NCBI GenBank assembly: GCA_016713175.1
Contig: JADJPQ010000003.1
Location: 310,001-374,000 of the forward strand
DNA length: 64,000 nt
From: Planctomycetota bacterium
GTDB lineage: Bacteria; Planctomycetota; UBA1135; UBA2386
Reading direction: 5' to 3'
Part shown: positions 53,750 to 63,611 of the stretch, one piece after another
Layout of the letters: each line of letters opens with the position of its first letter
Position numbering within the stretch: position 1 is the stretch's first letter
Program-made: the position numbers and the translations under genes
Notes under the pieces: model-generated
Told to the model about the DNA's origin: nothing
Database searches by the model: none
The model's input: only the letters and a program-made list of their open reading frames with translations

Positions 53750-54511
53750 TCACGGCAGCTCGCGGATCCGCAGATTGCGATACCCGGTCTTCGCCCCTTC
53801 GGCCTCGAGCGCCAGATAGCCCTGCGCCGGCGAACACTGGTTGCCGCCGCACACTTCCTGGCCATTGACCCACAGCCGGACCTCGCCGTTCACCGCCCGG
53901 ATGTAATAGTGATTCCACTGCCCCGCGGGCCGCACCAGTCGTTGCGTCGGGAACGACCGCGAACTGGTCGGCTTGCCGACGGTGAAGTCCTTGCCGTCTT
54001 CGCCGGTGTAGGTGATCTGCGGCGTGAACGCGACCATCTTCGACGCCCCCACCGGAAACACGTCGCCATGGCTGGTGAACCAGTCCGAGCGCTTGCCGTG
54101 CTCGCGCAGCCAGTTGGCCTCGTAGCCCAGATCGAGCACCTGTACCTCGATGCCGCTGCGCGGCAGCGTGCCGGGCTTCAGGTCGGTGAACGCCGACTCG
54201 GGGCACCACAGGAACACCCCGGAATTGCCGCCGTTCTCGTGGTGCTTCCACTCCACCACCATCTCGAAGTTGGTGAACGTCTGCTTGCTGCGCGCGCCCC
54301 CGATCGGCTTGCCGGTGGTGGTGATGACGCCATCGCGCTCGGTCCAGGTGTCGGCCTCGCCGTTGACGTTGACGAAGTCGGCGAGCGTCAGCACGCGCCA
54401 GCCAGCGCCGTCGACGAATGCCTTCGGCAAGGCCGGATCCTGCCAGAACACCGGAGTCAGCACGGTTCCCGAGAACAGCAGTGGCAGCCAGACGTGGGGT
54501 TTGCAGCTCAT
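53750..54511 (-). CDS. DUF1080 (3-keto-disaccharide hydrolase-like) secreted protein
   Basis: 253 aa with a signal peptide (VWLPLLFSGTVLTPVFWQDP). The DUF1080 concanavalin-like beta-sandwich is clear: WTERDGVITTTGKPIGGARS, NFEMVVEWKHHENGGNSGVF, the RSGIEVQVLDLG strand, and a C-terminal EVRLWVNGQEVCGG with YLALEAEGAKTGYRNLRIRE. This is the usual single-domain length. The family acts on glycosidic substrates outside the cytoplasm and is highly expanded in Planctomycetota. Confidence 0.92.
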   Translation of the reverse strand: MSCKPHVWLPLLFSGTVLTPVFWQDPALPKAFVDGAGWRVLTLADFVNVNGEADTWTERDGVITTTGKPIGGARSKQTFTNFEMVVEWKHHENGGNSGVFLWCPESAFTDLKPGTLPRSGIEVQVLDLGYEANWLREHGKRSDWFTSHGDVFPVGASKMVAFTPQITYTGEDGKDFTVGKPTSSRSFPTQRLVRPAGQWNHYYIRAVNGEVRLWVNGQEVCGGNQCSPAQGYLALEAEGAKTGYRNLRIRELP

Positions 54512-54816
54512 GCCCGATGCATACCGGGTCGCGGCGCCCATCCCAAGCGTTGCCCGCCTTCGGGCCTGCGGATCGCGGACACGGCCGCCGACGACGACGA
54601 TGCGGCGCCGGATTGTCGGACCGATTCCACGTCACCTTGCGTAGGAGGTTGCGTTTCCAGCCAAGGTCCGAACACTGGTCGGGGTCGTCCTCACGGACTC
54701 AGAGCCTCTCCTTCCTTCCTCTTCTTCCCCTGAATGGCTCGCCCCGACCGCTTTTTTCCGGATTGCCGCGAACGGATCCGGACGACGGCGCCGGCGCCGC
54801 GCGTTCCACTGTGCGC
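54512..54816. other. Divergent intergenic region, no gene seen
   Basis: About 305 bases between the starts of the DUF1080 and methyltransferase genes. A pyrimidine-rich run (about 54705-54732) is the only compositional feature; no operator-like repeat found by eye. It probably carries both promoters. Confidence 0.4.
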
Positions 54817-55316
<500 letters not shown>

Positions 55317-55320
<4 letters not shown>

Positions 55321-56198
55321 ACCGCCTGGCGCTGAGTCTCGGCCCGCTGCTCGCGGCCTGTGCGACTTCGCCGCCAGCCCACATCGGCCCGGTGACGGCG
55401 ATCGCGGTCGCCGCCGATGGCCGCATCGCCGCCTGTTCGCAGGCCGGCATCGGCGTCGGCGACGACGTGCACGACTGGCGCCGCGAACGGCCGTTCGCGT
55501 GCGCCTTCAGCGCCGCGGGCGAACTGCTGGCCGCCGGCGGCGACATCGGCCGCCATGGCTGTCTGCAACTGCACGACCCCGACGGCACCGATCGGCTGTA
55601 CCTGCAACGCGGCGATGACGTGTTCTACGCGGTCGCGATCGCCACCGACGGTCGCGTCGCCGCCGGCAACGCCAGCGGGCGGGTGTGGCTCGGCGAACTG
55701 GACGATCTGACCGGCATCGTCGAGGCGGCCACCCTGCGCCACACCGGTCCATGCCGCGCGCTGGCGTTCTCGCCCGACGGCGCCACGCTGGCGACGGGCG
55801 GTCGCGACGGCCGCCTGCTGCTGCACCACAAGACGACCGGCGCGACGCGGGAAGTGCTCGACCACACGGCGGGCATCGAGTGCCTGTGCTGGCTCGGCGA
55901 TGAGCGACTCGCCGCCGGTGCCCGCGACGGTCGCGTGCGCCTGCACGATCGTTCCGGCCGGTTGCTGCGCACCTGGCAACGGCTGCGCGGCGCGGTGCTG
56001 GCGCTCGCGGCTTGCGGTGACGACCTGCTGATCGGACTCGAGGATGGCCGGCTGTTGCGCGTGCACCCCGAACGCGACGAACCCGAAGTGATCGCGGCCT
56101 GGTCGTCGCCGATCTTCGCGTTGGCCATGCTCGACCAGCATCGCGTGCTGGTCGGCCAGCAGGCGGCGCTGCGCGTGCAGGCGCTGCCGGTCCGCTGA
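55317..56198 (+). CDS. WD40-type propeller lipoprotein
   Basis: 293 aa. Signal and lipobox LALSLGPLLAACATSP. Six or seven WD40-like blades follow, each with 'A(F/I)sPDG..lA.Gg.DG.v.L': VTAIAVAADGRIAACSQAG, CRALAFSPDGATLATGGRDG, CLCWLGDERLAAGARDGRV. The full-length propeller is short but complete. ATGA overlap with ogt. A binding or scaffold role at the membrane is likely; a repair link is not implied. Confidence 0.82.
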
Positions 56199-56206
56199 GC
56201 CAGCGG
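56192..56206. terminator. Small hairpin at the end of the WD40 gene
   Basis: CCGCTG and CAGCGG form a 6-bp stem with an AGC loop directly over the stop codon. No T-run follows, so this is only a candidate. Confidence 0.25.
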
Positions 56207-56245
56207 CGTTGCGCACGACGTACGGCACCGCGGTATCGTGACGTC

Positions 56246-57121
56246 ATGCGGCACCAGCTCCTCGTTCTCGCCATCTTCGGTTCGACCGGCCTGCTCGCCC
56301 AGCAGGCCGATGTTTCGCCGCCCAAGCGTTCGCTCGCGGACGGCATCGTGCGACAGCGGATCGAGGTGGATCGGCTGGCCCCGCCGCACCTGCTGAGCGG
56401 CGTCGAGATCGGCACCGGCGATGGGCCGATGGTGCTGCTGGTCCGCAACCGGGATGGCACCCTGCAGGCCACCGAACTGCAGCGCGGCCCGGGCAAGCAC
56501 GGCGACGCGGCGGAGATCGCCAAACTGCGGGCGGTTCTGGAGGAACCGGAGACCGAGGAGGGCAAAGAAGCAGGCACCCCACCACCGGACGCCGCCACGC
56601 CGAAGATCCGGATCGAGCGTTCGGGCAACGAGATCGTCGCGACACCGGCTGCCGAGGCAGCGTTGCCGAAGTTCGATCGCGTATATCTGCGGCCCGCGTT
56701 GGCGAGCCTGCTCGTCACGACCCAGGGACAACCACACGCGAACCAACTGGAGATCGAAGTCGGCGTCGGGGTTCCGCTGCAGGACGTGTTGGTCGTCTGG
56801 GAAGTCGCCTGGGAAGCGGGTTTCCGCGTGCCGCTGTTCAGCGAAACCGTTCCTTCGCGGCCGGCGGCGGCAGCCGTCCGCGACCAGATCGCCGGGTTGC
56901 CGGCGCAGTTCGGCTGGGAGGGTCGGCGACTCAGAGACCTGCCGATGCCGTTGCACGATGCCGAAGTGCTGGTGCTGTTCGACGGCCCGACACCGTTCGC
57001 CGAGTTCGCGCAACTGCTGCGCGAGTGCGCCAGGAACGGCATCTGGCAGCTCAGCCTCGTCGGTCAGCAGGATGGCAAGACCCGCTGGAAGCTGGCGACA
57101 CACCTGGCCATGTGTCGGTGA
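56246..57121 (+). CDS. Secreted protein, unknown (weak ExbD-like region)
   Basis: 291 aa with signal peptide LLVLAIFGSTGLLAQQ. An acidic, Pro-rich linker (~residues 98-120) separates a strand-rich N-part from a C-part with QLEIEVGVGVPLQDVLVVWE and EVLVLFDGPTPFAEFAQLLR, each reminiscent of ExbD/TolR periplasmic repeats as in the gene at 45673. No membrane helix other than the signal. Convergent with the sigma-factor gene. Confidence 0.65.
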   Translation: MRHQLLVLAIFGSTGLLAQQADVSPPKRSLADGIVRQRIEVDRLAPPHLLSGVEIGTGDGPMVLLVRNRDGTLQATELQRGPGKHGDAAEIAKLRAVLEEPETEEGKEAGTPPPDAATPKIRIERSGNEIVATPAAEAALPKFDRVYLRPALASLLVTTQGQPHANQLEIEVGVGVPLQDVLVVWEVAWEAGFRVPLFSETVPSRPAAAAVRDQIAGLPAQFGWEGRRLRDLPMPLHDAEVLVLFDGPTPFAEFAQLLRECARNGIWQLSLVGQQDGKTRWKLATHLAMCR

Positions 57122-57153
57122 ACGACCCGGTCGGCAGGCCGCGCCCCACGCCA

Positions 57154-57714
57154 TCACGCATCCGGCCGGCCGAGAACGCGCTGCAACCGCGCCCGCGCCA
57201 GTCGCCAGTCGCGTTCGACGGTGCCGACCGAAACGGTGAGCACAGTCGCGACCTCGTCGATCTGCAGGCCGGCGAAGTAGCGCAGCAACACGACGCGCGC
57301 CTCGCGCGGATGGTCGAGTTCGAGCCGCTGCAAGGCGGCGTCGAGGTCGAGCAACTGATCGGCGTCGGGCGGCACGAACGGACAATCGTCGAGCGGCATG
57401 GTGCTCCCGCCGCCACCGCCGCGCTTCTGCGCGCGTCGGGCGCGGGCGTGTTCGACCAGGATGCGGCGCATCGCCTGCGCCGCTGCACCGAAGAAATGGG
57501 CGCGATGGCGCCATCGCTCCGGGCTGCCGCTGACCAGCCGCAACCAGGCCTCGTGCACCAGCGCGGTCGGCCCGAAGGTGCCGCCATCGCCGGCGAGCTG
57601 GCGCCGCGCCATGGCGCGCAGTTGTTCGTAGACGGCAGGTAGCAGTCGATCGGCCGCACCCGGCGCGGCGCGCGCAGCGTCGTCGAACAATCGGGTCAGG
57701 TCCGGGTCGGGCAT
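57154..57714 (-). CDS. ECF-type sigma factor of the planctomycete kinase-linked (TIGR02999-like) group
   Basis: 186 aa from ATG 57714. The group signature is clear: AVYEQLRAMARRQLAGDGGT, FGPTALVHEAWLRLVSGSP, HRAHFFGAAAQAMRRILVEH and the basic ARARRAQKRGGGGG loop, followed by region 4 PREARVVLLRYFAGLQIDEV. These sigma factors are usually encoded beside a Ser/Thr kinase, here divergent at 57797 with an 82-base shared promoter region. Confidence 0.94.
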   Translation of the reverse strand: MPDPDLTRLFDDAARAAPGAADRLLPAVYEQLRAMARRQLAGDGGTFGPTALVHEAWLRLVSGSPERWRHRAHFFGAAAQAMRRILVEHARARRAQKRGGGGGSTMPLDDCPFVPPDADQLLDLDAALQRLELDHPREARVVLLRYFAGLQIDEVATVLTVSVGTVERDWRLARARLQRVLGRPDA

Positions 57715-57796
57715 GGCGGAAGAACCCGATTGTGCCCCCCGCCGCGCATCTGCCCAGACCCCTTTACACCCCGCACCGCGCCGGCACATTGGCTGC

Positions 57797-60376
57797 ATGT
57801 CGCCGGCCTCGCGAGACGAACGCATCGCCGACCTGTTCCATCGCGCACTGGCGTTGGCACCGGGTGATCGCGAAGCGTTCGTGCGCGCCGAAACGAGCGA
57901 CACCGAAGTCACGACCGAGGTCCTCGCCCTGCTCGCCGCCGACGCCGAGCGCACGCAGACGCGCTTCCGGACGCCCTGGCAGGCGCTGGACGAACGGGCG
58001 ACCATCCAGGACCTCGGTCCCTACCACATCGTCGCCGAGATCGGCGAGGGTGGCATGGGACGCGTCTATCGCGCCGAACAGACCGAACCGATCCGACGCA
58101 TCGTCGCGGTCAAGGTGCTCAAGGGCACGGCGACGACGGCGATGGGCCGCGCGCGCTTCCGCGTCGAGCAGCAGGTCCTCGCCCGCCTGCAACATCCCGG
58201 CATCGCCCGCATCCTCGATGGCGGCCACACGCGCGAGGGTCGGCCGTTCCTGGTGATGGACTTCGTCGATGGCGTACCGCTGCATCGCTGGCTCGCCAAA
58301 GCGCCCGCCGGACTCGCCACGCGACTCGACCTGTTCGCCCGCCTGTGCGATGCGGTGCAGCACGCGCACGGCAAGGGCGTGATCCACCGCGATCTCAAGC
58401 CGTCGAACGTGCTGGTGATGACCGGCGACCTCGGCCCGGAACCCTGCGTCATCGACTTCGGCATCGCGCGAGTGCTCGACTCGTCCGGCGACGACGAAAC
58501 GCTGCACACGTCCGGCGACGCGGCTCTGGGCACGCTCGGCTACATGAGTCCCGAACAGGCGGGCTCGGCGGCGGCCGCGGACGCCCGCAGCGACGTCTAC
58601 GCGCTCGGTGTCATCCTCTACGAGATGCTGACCGGAACGCGACCGTTTCCGGACGATCGCCCGGCCGAACGTTGGGCGGCGGCACCAGTGCGACCGTCGC
58701 AGCAGGCGACCCGTCGCGAGCATCCACCCGTGCCGCCACGCGAACTGTCGAGCGATCTCGACCTGGTCGTGTTGCGCGCGCTCGCCGTCGAACCCGACCA
58801 GCGCTACGCCACCGTGCAGGAGTTCGCGGCCGACGTGCAACGCGCTCGCCGCCACGAGCCGGTGGTGGCGCGGGCGCCGACCTGGACCTACCTCGGAGCC
58901 CGCCTCCTCCGGCGCCATCGGGTGGCCGCGCTGTTCGTCGCGGCGCTGCTGGTCGTGCTGCTGGCGAGTCTCGGCGTCGTGCTGCAGCAGTGGGAGCGCG
59001 CGGAGGCCAACTGGCGGGACTATCGGCGGCTCGTCGACGACAAGCGCCTGCTCGATCTGCGCACCGAAGCACGTGACCGGCTGTGGCCCGCATGGCCGGA
59101 GAACATCGCCGCCATGGACCGTTGGCGGGCACAGGCCCTGGCCCTGTTGGCGCGACGCACCGATCTGCAGCGCCGCGTGGACGAGCTCGCAGCCCGGCAG
59201 GCCGCCAGTTGCGAACCGGAGGAACGGGACGAGCTCGCCTTGCAGGCCGAAGTCCTGCAGCGGCTGCTCACCGGACTCGACGAACTCGAGCACCGACAAC
59301 CCCGCCTCGACAACCTCGCCGGCATCGCCGCCCGGCGCGCCGCGGCCGAAGCCACGGCAGCGCAGGGTCGCGCGGCGGCCACCGAGTGGCAACGGGCGAT
59401 CGACTCGATCGCCGATCCGCACGACTGCCCGGCCTACGGTGGGCTCCGCCTGGCAGGCCCGCAGGTCGGGCTCGTCCCCCTCGGCCGCGACCATCGCTCG
59501 GGGCTGTGGGAGTTCTGGCACGTCGAATCGGGCGAACGGCCCGCGGTGACGCTCGATGCCGCGGGTCGCCTCACCGCGGTCGCGATCGGCGAGGCGTCGG
59601 GCATGGTGTTCGTCCTGGCCCCCGGTGGCACGTTCACGATGGGAGCGCTGCACGAACCGGACGAAGGCGCCGGCGATGCGCCGATCGACCCGCACGCGGC
59701 GCCGATGGAACGCTTCGTGCACCGGGTCGCGCTGGCACCGTTCTTCATCGCCAAGCACGAGTGCACGCAGGGCCAATGGCTGCGGCTCACCGGCGAACGC
59801 CCGAGCTTCGCAACACCGCTGTCGAAGAGCCGCGGCAACCGCCCGGACCTGCGTCACCCCGTCGAGCAGATCGAATGGTCGACCGCAGACCGGGAACTGA
59901 CCCGCCGCGGTCTGGCGTTGCCGACCGAAGCGCAATGGGAATACTGCTGCCGCGCGGGCTCCCGCACGGTCTTTGCCTGCGGCGACGACGTGGCGGCGCT
60001 GGCGGCACACGCCAACCTCGCCGACGCGGGGTCCAAGGACTACCTGCGCTCGCCACTCGAGCCGGGCCTCGACGACGGCTATTCGCTGACGGCGCCGGTC
60101 GGCACGTTCGCGCCGAACGCTTTCGGCCTGCACGATTGCCACGGCAACGTCGCCGAGTGGTGTCGCGATTGGCTCGTCCCGTACGCGCGCGCGGCCGCGA
60201 CCGGCGACGGGTTGCGCGCGCCGTTGCCGGAGGACCAGGCCACGCTGCGCGTCACCCGCGGCGGCGACTTTGCCGAGCGTGCCCTGCTCAGCCGCTGTGC
60301 ATCGCGCAACGCCGCACCGCCCTCGCAGCGCACGGCGCGAACGGGACTGCGAGCGGTGCGGCCGATCCGGCAGTGA
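57797..60376 (+). CDS. Ser/Thr protein kinase fused to a formylglycine-generating-enzyme-like (SUMF1) domain
   Basis: 859 aa from ATG 57797. Kinase ~residues 75-350: GEGGMGRVY at 83-91, Lys106 in VAVKVL, HRDLKPSN (Asp199), DFG at 220-222, YMSPEQAG. One membrane helix (~376-396, ALFVAALLVVLLASLGVVL) then a coiled region (~400-560). The extracytoplasmic C-terminus is an FGE-sulfatase fold: PGGTFTMGAL, IAKHECTQGQWLRLTGERPS, LPTEAQWEYCCRAG, NAFGLHDCHGNVAEWCRDW, and RVTRGGDFAERALLSRCASR. One of the two FGE active-site Cys is missing, so the domain probably senses or binds rather than makes formylglycine. Pairs with the divergent sigma factor. Confidence 0.94.
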   Translation: MSPASRDERIADLFHRALALAPGDREAFVRAETSDTEVTTEVLALLAADAERTQTRFRTPWQALDERATIQDLGPYHIVAEIGEGGMGRVYRAEQTEPIRRIVAVKVLKGTATTAMGRARFRVEQQVLARLQHPGIARILDGGHTREGRPFLVMDFVDGVPLHRWLAKAPAGLATRLDLFARLCDAVQHAHGKGVIHRDLKPSNVLVMTGDLGPEPCVIDFGIARVLDSSGDDETLHTSGDAALGTLGYMSPEQAGSAAAADARSDVYALGVILYEMLTGTRPFPDDRPAERWAAAPVRPSQQATRREHPPVPPRELSSDLDLVVLRALAVEPDQRYATVQEFAADVQRARRHEPVVARAPTWTYLGARLLRRHRVAALFVAALLVVLLASLGVVLQQWERAEANWRDYRRLVDDKRLLDLRTEARDRLWPAWPENIAAMDRWRAQALALLARRTDLQRRVDELAARQAASCEPEERDELALQAEVLQRLLTGLDELEHRQPRLDNLAGIAARRAAAEATAAQGRAAATEWQRAIDSIADPHDCPAYGGLRLAGPQVGLVPLGRDHRSGLWEFWHVESGERPAVTLDAAGRLTAVAIGEASGMVFVLAPGGTFTMGALHEPDEGAGDAPIDPHAAPMERFVHRVALAPFFIAKHECTQGQWLRLTGERPSFATPLSKSRGNRPDLRHPVEQIEWSTADRELTRRGLALPTEAQWEYCCRAGSRTVFACGDDVAALAAHANLADAGSKDYLRSPLEPGLDDGYSLTAPVGTFAPNAFGLHDCHGNVAEWCRDWLVPYARAAATGDGLRAPLPEDQATLRVTRGGDFAERALLSRCASRNAAPPSQRTARTGLRAVRPIRQ

Positions 60377-60385
60377 CGATCGTCA
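60374..60385. repeat. Perfect 12-bp palindrome made by two convergent stop codons
   Basis: TGACGATCGTCA starts with the TGA of the kinase gene and ends with the complement of the TGA of the gene at 60383. Same geometry as at 1419-1432. Confidence 0.55.
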
Positions 60386-61402
60386 GTTGCCGACCATGAA
60401 CCGCCCGAAGTTCGAGCCGGTGACGCCCAGTGCATTCGCGGGCGGATCGAACAAGAACCACTGGTTCCAGACCGGGAACCCTGGTACGAGGCCGGGCGGC
60501 AGGAACAAGGTCACCGACTGCGTGCCGGTGCTGGTCGACATCCAACTGGCGACATCGCCGAAGACCCAGGCCGTGCAGCCCGGGGCACCGAACACGCCGA
60601 GGTCGAATGGCCCGACGCGCGGCACGAAACTGGACACCAGCACGGCGATCGTGTTCGGCGCCACGGGACCGTTCGCGAGCTGGATCTGCATCGTGCCGCC
60701 GAGCTGCGCCGAACCGCCGTAGGTCAGCAGCGGTCGCTGACCGTTGCTGCCGGTGCAGCCCCCCGAGCCGTACTCGATGAAGCCGTGGGTATCGGTGCAG
60801 AACCGCAGCTTGATGCCGCCGCCCGCGACCGCCGTGCCGTTGTAGCCGCTTCCGGAAGTCCAGATGAACGGGATCGACGGATCGGTCCGGAAACCGACAT
60901 CGCCGGTTCCGCCGGCGACCGATGCCTGCCGCACGAAGAACTCCAGGACGAGCATGCCGAGCGCCGGATCGTGGTGGAACGCATGCGCCATGCCGAGCGG
61001 CAGCCACTGGTCGCCGACGGTCGGCAAGGTGATCGACGTGAACTGCACCGGCCGCGACGTGAACCCCGGCATGTTCAGCACCATCTGCGTGGTGATCGGA
61101 TTGCTGTTGTGACCCAGCCGCAGCTGGAGGTCGACGAAGCTGCGCGTGTAGGAGCCGGCCGGCGCGACATGGATCTCGCGGATGTCGAGCGGCTGGGTGC
61201 CGAGCACCGCCGTCGGGATCTGGATCTGGTAACGCATCGTGCCGTAGGTCGCATGCGTCGGGACGCCATTGCCAAAGGGCCTTGGGTCGGGGGCGCCGGT
61301 GGCTGGCGTGTCACTCGGATAGAAGATGCACGATTGGGCAGCGAGGCCGGCGGCGAGGCCGGCGACCGTGGCGAGATGCAGCAGATGGCGGATGGGTCGC
61401 AT
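60383..61402 (-). CDS. Secreted protein with shared C-terminal domain
   Basis: 339 aa with signal peptide HLATVAGLAAGLAAQSC. The first ~200 residues are a beta-sandwich (MRYQIQIPTAVLGTQPLDIR, SFVDLQLRLGHNSNPITTQM). The C-terminal ~130 residues carry the shared domain: YGSGGCTGSNGQRPLLTYGG, FDLGVFGAPGCTAWVFGDVA, FPVWNQWFLFDPPANALGVT. No enzyme motif is visible. Likely a surface or matrix protein. Confidence 0.82.
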   Translation of the reverse strand: MRPIRHLLHLATVAGLAAGLAAQSCIFYPSDTPATGAPDPRPFGNGVPTHATYGTMRYQIQIPTAVLGTQPLDIREIHVAPAGSYTRSFVDLQLRLGHNSNPITTQMVLNMPGFTSRPVQFTSITLPTVGDQWLPLGMAHAFHHDPALGMLVLEFFVRQASVAGGTGDVGFRTDPSIPFIWTSGSGYNGTAVAGGGIKLRFCTDTHGFIEYGSGGCTGSNGQRPLLTYGGSAQLGGTMQIQLANGPVAPNTIAVLVSSFVPRVGPFDLGVFGAPGCTAWVFGDVASWMSTSTGTQSVTLFLPPGLVPGFPVWNQWFLFDPPANALGVTGSNFGRFMVGN

Positions 61403-61567
61403 GTTGGTTCGATTACCAGAGCTTCGTTCGTGCGTCAGCAGCGGCGGCGAGCCTCAATGAATTCCACGGGCCTGGAATACTGCCCGGCGCAGATGCCCGA
61501 CCGATGCCGGGTTGGTGCGCCGCATCGCGCTTGCACTTCTTCCCCGTCGGTCGAGACTCGCAGGCTC

Positions 61568-62764
61568 ATGGTCGCCGCCGCACCGTCGCCGTTCGCCACG
61601 CACTGGGATCTTGACCCGCAGATCACGTTCCTGAACCACGGCAGTTTCGGCGCCTGCCCGCGGGTCGTGCTGCAGCACCAGCGCCAGCTGCAACAGGAAC
61701 TCGAGGCCGAACCGGTCCGCTTCCTGCATCGCGAACTCGAGGCCCGCCTCGACCCCGCGCGCGCCGCCCTGGCCGCCGTCGTCGGCTGCGACGCCGATGA
61801 CCTCGCATTCGTCACCAACGCGACCAGCGGCGTCAACACGGTGCTGCGCTCGCTGACGTTCGCGCCTGGCGACGAACTGCTGGTCACCGATCACGAGTAC
61901 AACGCCTGCCGCAACGTCGTCGATCACGTCGCCGCGCGCAGCGGCGCGCAGGTGCGCGTCGCCGTCGTGCCATTCCCGCTGCAGGATCCGCAGCAGGTCA
62001 TCGATGCGGTGCTGGCGGCGGTGACGCCGCGCACCAGGCTCCTGCTGATCGATCACGTCACCAGCCCGACCGGGATGGTCATGCCGGTCGGCCCGATTGC
62101 GCAGGCGCTGGCGGCGCGCGGCATCGACACACTGGTCGACGGCGCGCATGCCCCGGGCATGCTCCCGCTGGACCTGCGCACGCTGGGTGCGGCCTACTAC
62201 ACCGGCAACTGCCACAAGTGGCTGTGCACGCCCAAGGGCTCGGCACTGCTGTGGGTCCGGCGCGATCGCCAGGGCCTGATCCGGCCGTTGTCGATCAGCC
62301 ACGGCGCCAACTCGCCGCGAACGGACCGCTCGCGCTTCCGGCTCGAGTTCGACTTCACCGGCACCTGCGATCCGACGCCGTGGCTGGTGATCCCGACGGC
62401 ATTGCAGTTCCTGGGTTCGCTGCTGCCCAGCGGCATCCCGACACTGCAACAACACAATCGGCAACTGGCGCTGGAGGGTCGCGCCCTGCTGTGCCGCGCG
62501 CTGGATTCGGCGCCCGCGGTACCGGCAACGATGATCGGCTCGCTGGCGTCGGTGCTGCTGCCGCCATCGGACGCGCCGGGCGTCGGACCGCATGGCCTCG
62601 ATCCGCTGCAGATGGAACTCTGGGATCGCCACCGGATCGAAGTGCCGGTGATGCGCTGGGCGCAGCCGAAGCTGCGGCTGCTGCGGATCTCGCCACAGAT
62701 CTACAATTCGCTGGCCCAGTACGAACTGCTGGCCCGCGCGGTCGCCTCAGCCGCGGCGCGCTGA
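61568..62764 (+). CDS. Class-V PLP-dependent aminotransferase (isopenicillin-N-epimerase-like)
   Basis: 398 aa, fold type I. FLNHGSFGACPRVVL at the N-terminus is typical of the CefD-like group; FVTNATSGVNTVLRSL binds the phosphate; the PLP ring is held by DGAHAPGMLPLDL (Asp191, His194); the Schiff-base Lys217 is in YTGNCHKWLCTPKGS. The C-terminal RISPQIYNSLAQYELL is also conserved. Members act as epimerases, desulfurases or amino-acid lyases; the substrate cannot be inferred from neighbours. Confidence 0.93.
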   Translation: MVAAAPSPFATHWDLDPQITFLNHGSFGACPRVVLQHQRQLQQELEAEPVRFLHRELEARLDPARAALAAVVGCDADDLAFVTNATSGVNTVLRSLTFAPGDELLVTDHEYNACRNVVDHVAARSGAQVRVAVVPFPLQDPQQVIDAVLAAVTPRTRLLLIDHVTSPTGMVMPVGPIAQALAARGIDTLVDGAHAPGMLPLDLRTLGAAYYTGNCHKWLCTPKGSALLWVRRDRQGLIRPLSISHGANSPRTDRSRFRLEFDFTGTCDPTPWLVIPTALQFLGSLLPSGIPTLQQHNRQLALEGRALLCRALDSAPAVPATMIGSLASVLLPPSDAPGVGPHGLDPLQMELWDRHRIEVPVMRWAQPKLRLLRISPQIYNSLAQYELLARAVASAAAR

Positions 62765-62813
62765 CTGACGCCGGGCCTGCTCGCGCGCCCCAGAGACGAA
62801 GTGGAACTGGCGC

Positions 62814-63611
62814 CTACTTGCTGCCAATCGGCAGGAACCCGCAATCGCGCAGGACCCCCTGCCCCTGCTCCCCGACGGCAAACGCCACGAACGCTGCCGC
62901 CGCCGCCGGTTCCGCACCCACCCGCGTTGGCGAAATCGAATACAGCACTGGCTGATTCTGCGCTTCGGCAATCGCCACCGCCGCGACCGCATCCCCGGCC
63001 TCGCGCAGCGTCGTCGTGTAGACGATCCCCGCATCGGCGCGCCCCTCGCGCACCGCCGCCAGCACGCCATCGGCGTGATCGGCCTCGACCACCGGATTGC
63101 ACACGATCTGCTGATGCGAGAACGCCCAGCGGCTCCAGCGGCCGATCGACGACGACTTGCGGCCCAGCGCGACCAGGAGCCCCGGCTTCGCCAGATCGAC
63201 CAGCGTCTGCACCCCCTTCGGATTGCCGCGGCCGACGACGATCGCGAGCCGCGAACGCGCCAGCTCGCGCGGCCCGCCGCTGGCCAGATGCGCCGCCGAG
63301 GAGAACCGCGACATCAGCGACGAATCGCCGATCGCGACCACATCCGCCGCCTTGCCGCCGTTCATCGCCGCCAACAGCTGCGCACCGCCGTCGGTGATCA
63401 GTTCGACCGCTGCGCCCGGATGATCCTGCTGATAACGCGCCGCCAGCCGTTCGAACGCCGGGCGCAGCGACGCGGTGGCGAGAACGACGAGCCGGTGCGG
63501 GCCCGCCGGCGCCGCCACCGCCGGCGCCGCCGCGCTGGCGGGCGTCGGCGCCGTCGGCGAGCCATCGCAGGCCGCGATCAGCAGCGATGCCAGCAACCAG
63601 CGCCAGCTCAC
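62814..63611 (-). CDS. ModA-like periplasmic substrate-binding lipoprotein
   Basis: 265 aa from GTG 63611 with lipobox LLASLLIAACDGS. The mature protein matches molybdate-type binding proteins: VLATASLRPAFERLAARYQQ, ITDGGAQLLAAMNGGKAADV, a conserved RLAIVVGRGNPKGVQTLVDL strand, and EGRADAGIVYTTTL. Canonical ligand-binding Ser/Ala are partly altered, so the oxyanion is uncertain. The GTG overlaps the stop of the upstream membrane protein gene. ModB/ModC genes are not in the window. Confidence 0.88.
   Translation of the reverse strand: MSWRWLLASLLIAACDGSPTAPTPASAAAPAVAAPAGPHRLVVLATASLRPAFERLAARYQQDHPGAAVELITDGGAQLLAAMNGGKAADVVAIGDSSLMSRFSSAAHLASGGPRELARSRLAIVVGRGNPKGVQTLVDLAKPGLLVALGRKSSSIGRWSRWAFSHQQIVCNPVVEADHADGVLAAVREGRADAGIVYTTTLREAGDAVAAVAIAEAQNQPVLYSISPTRVGAEPAAAAAFVAFAVGEQGQGVLRDCGFLPIGSK

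Noticed and set aside
57764..60142. 792-codon minus frame opposite the kinase-FGE gene
   Set aside because: Kinase motifs are complete on the plus strand; this frame is shadow.
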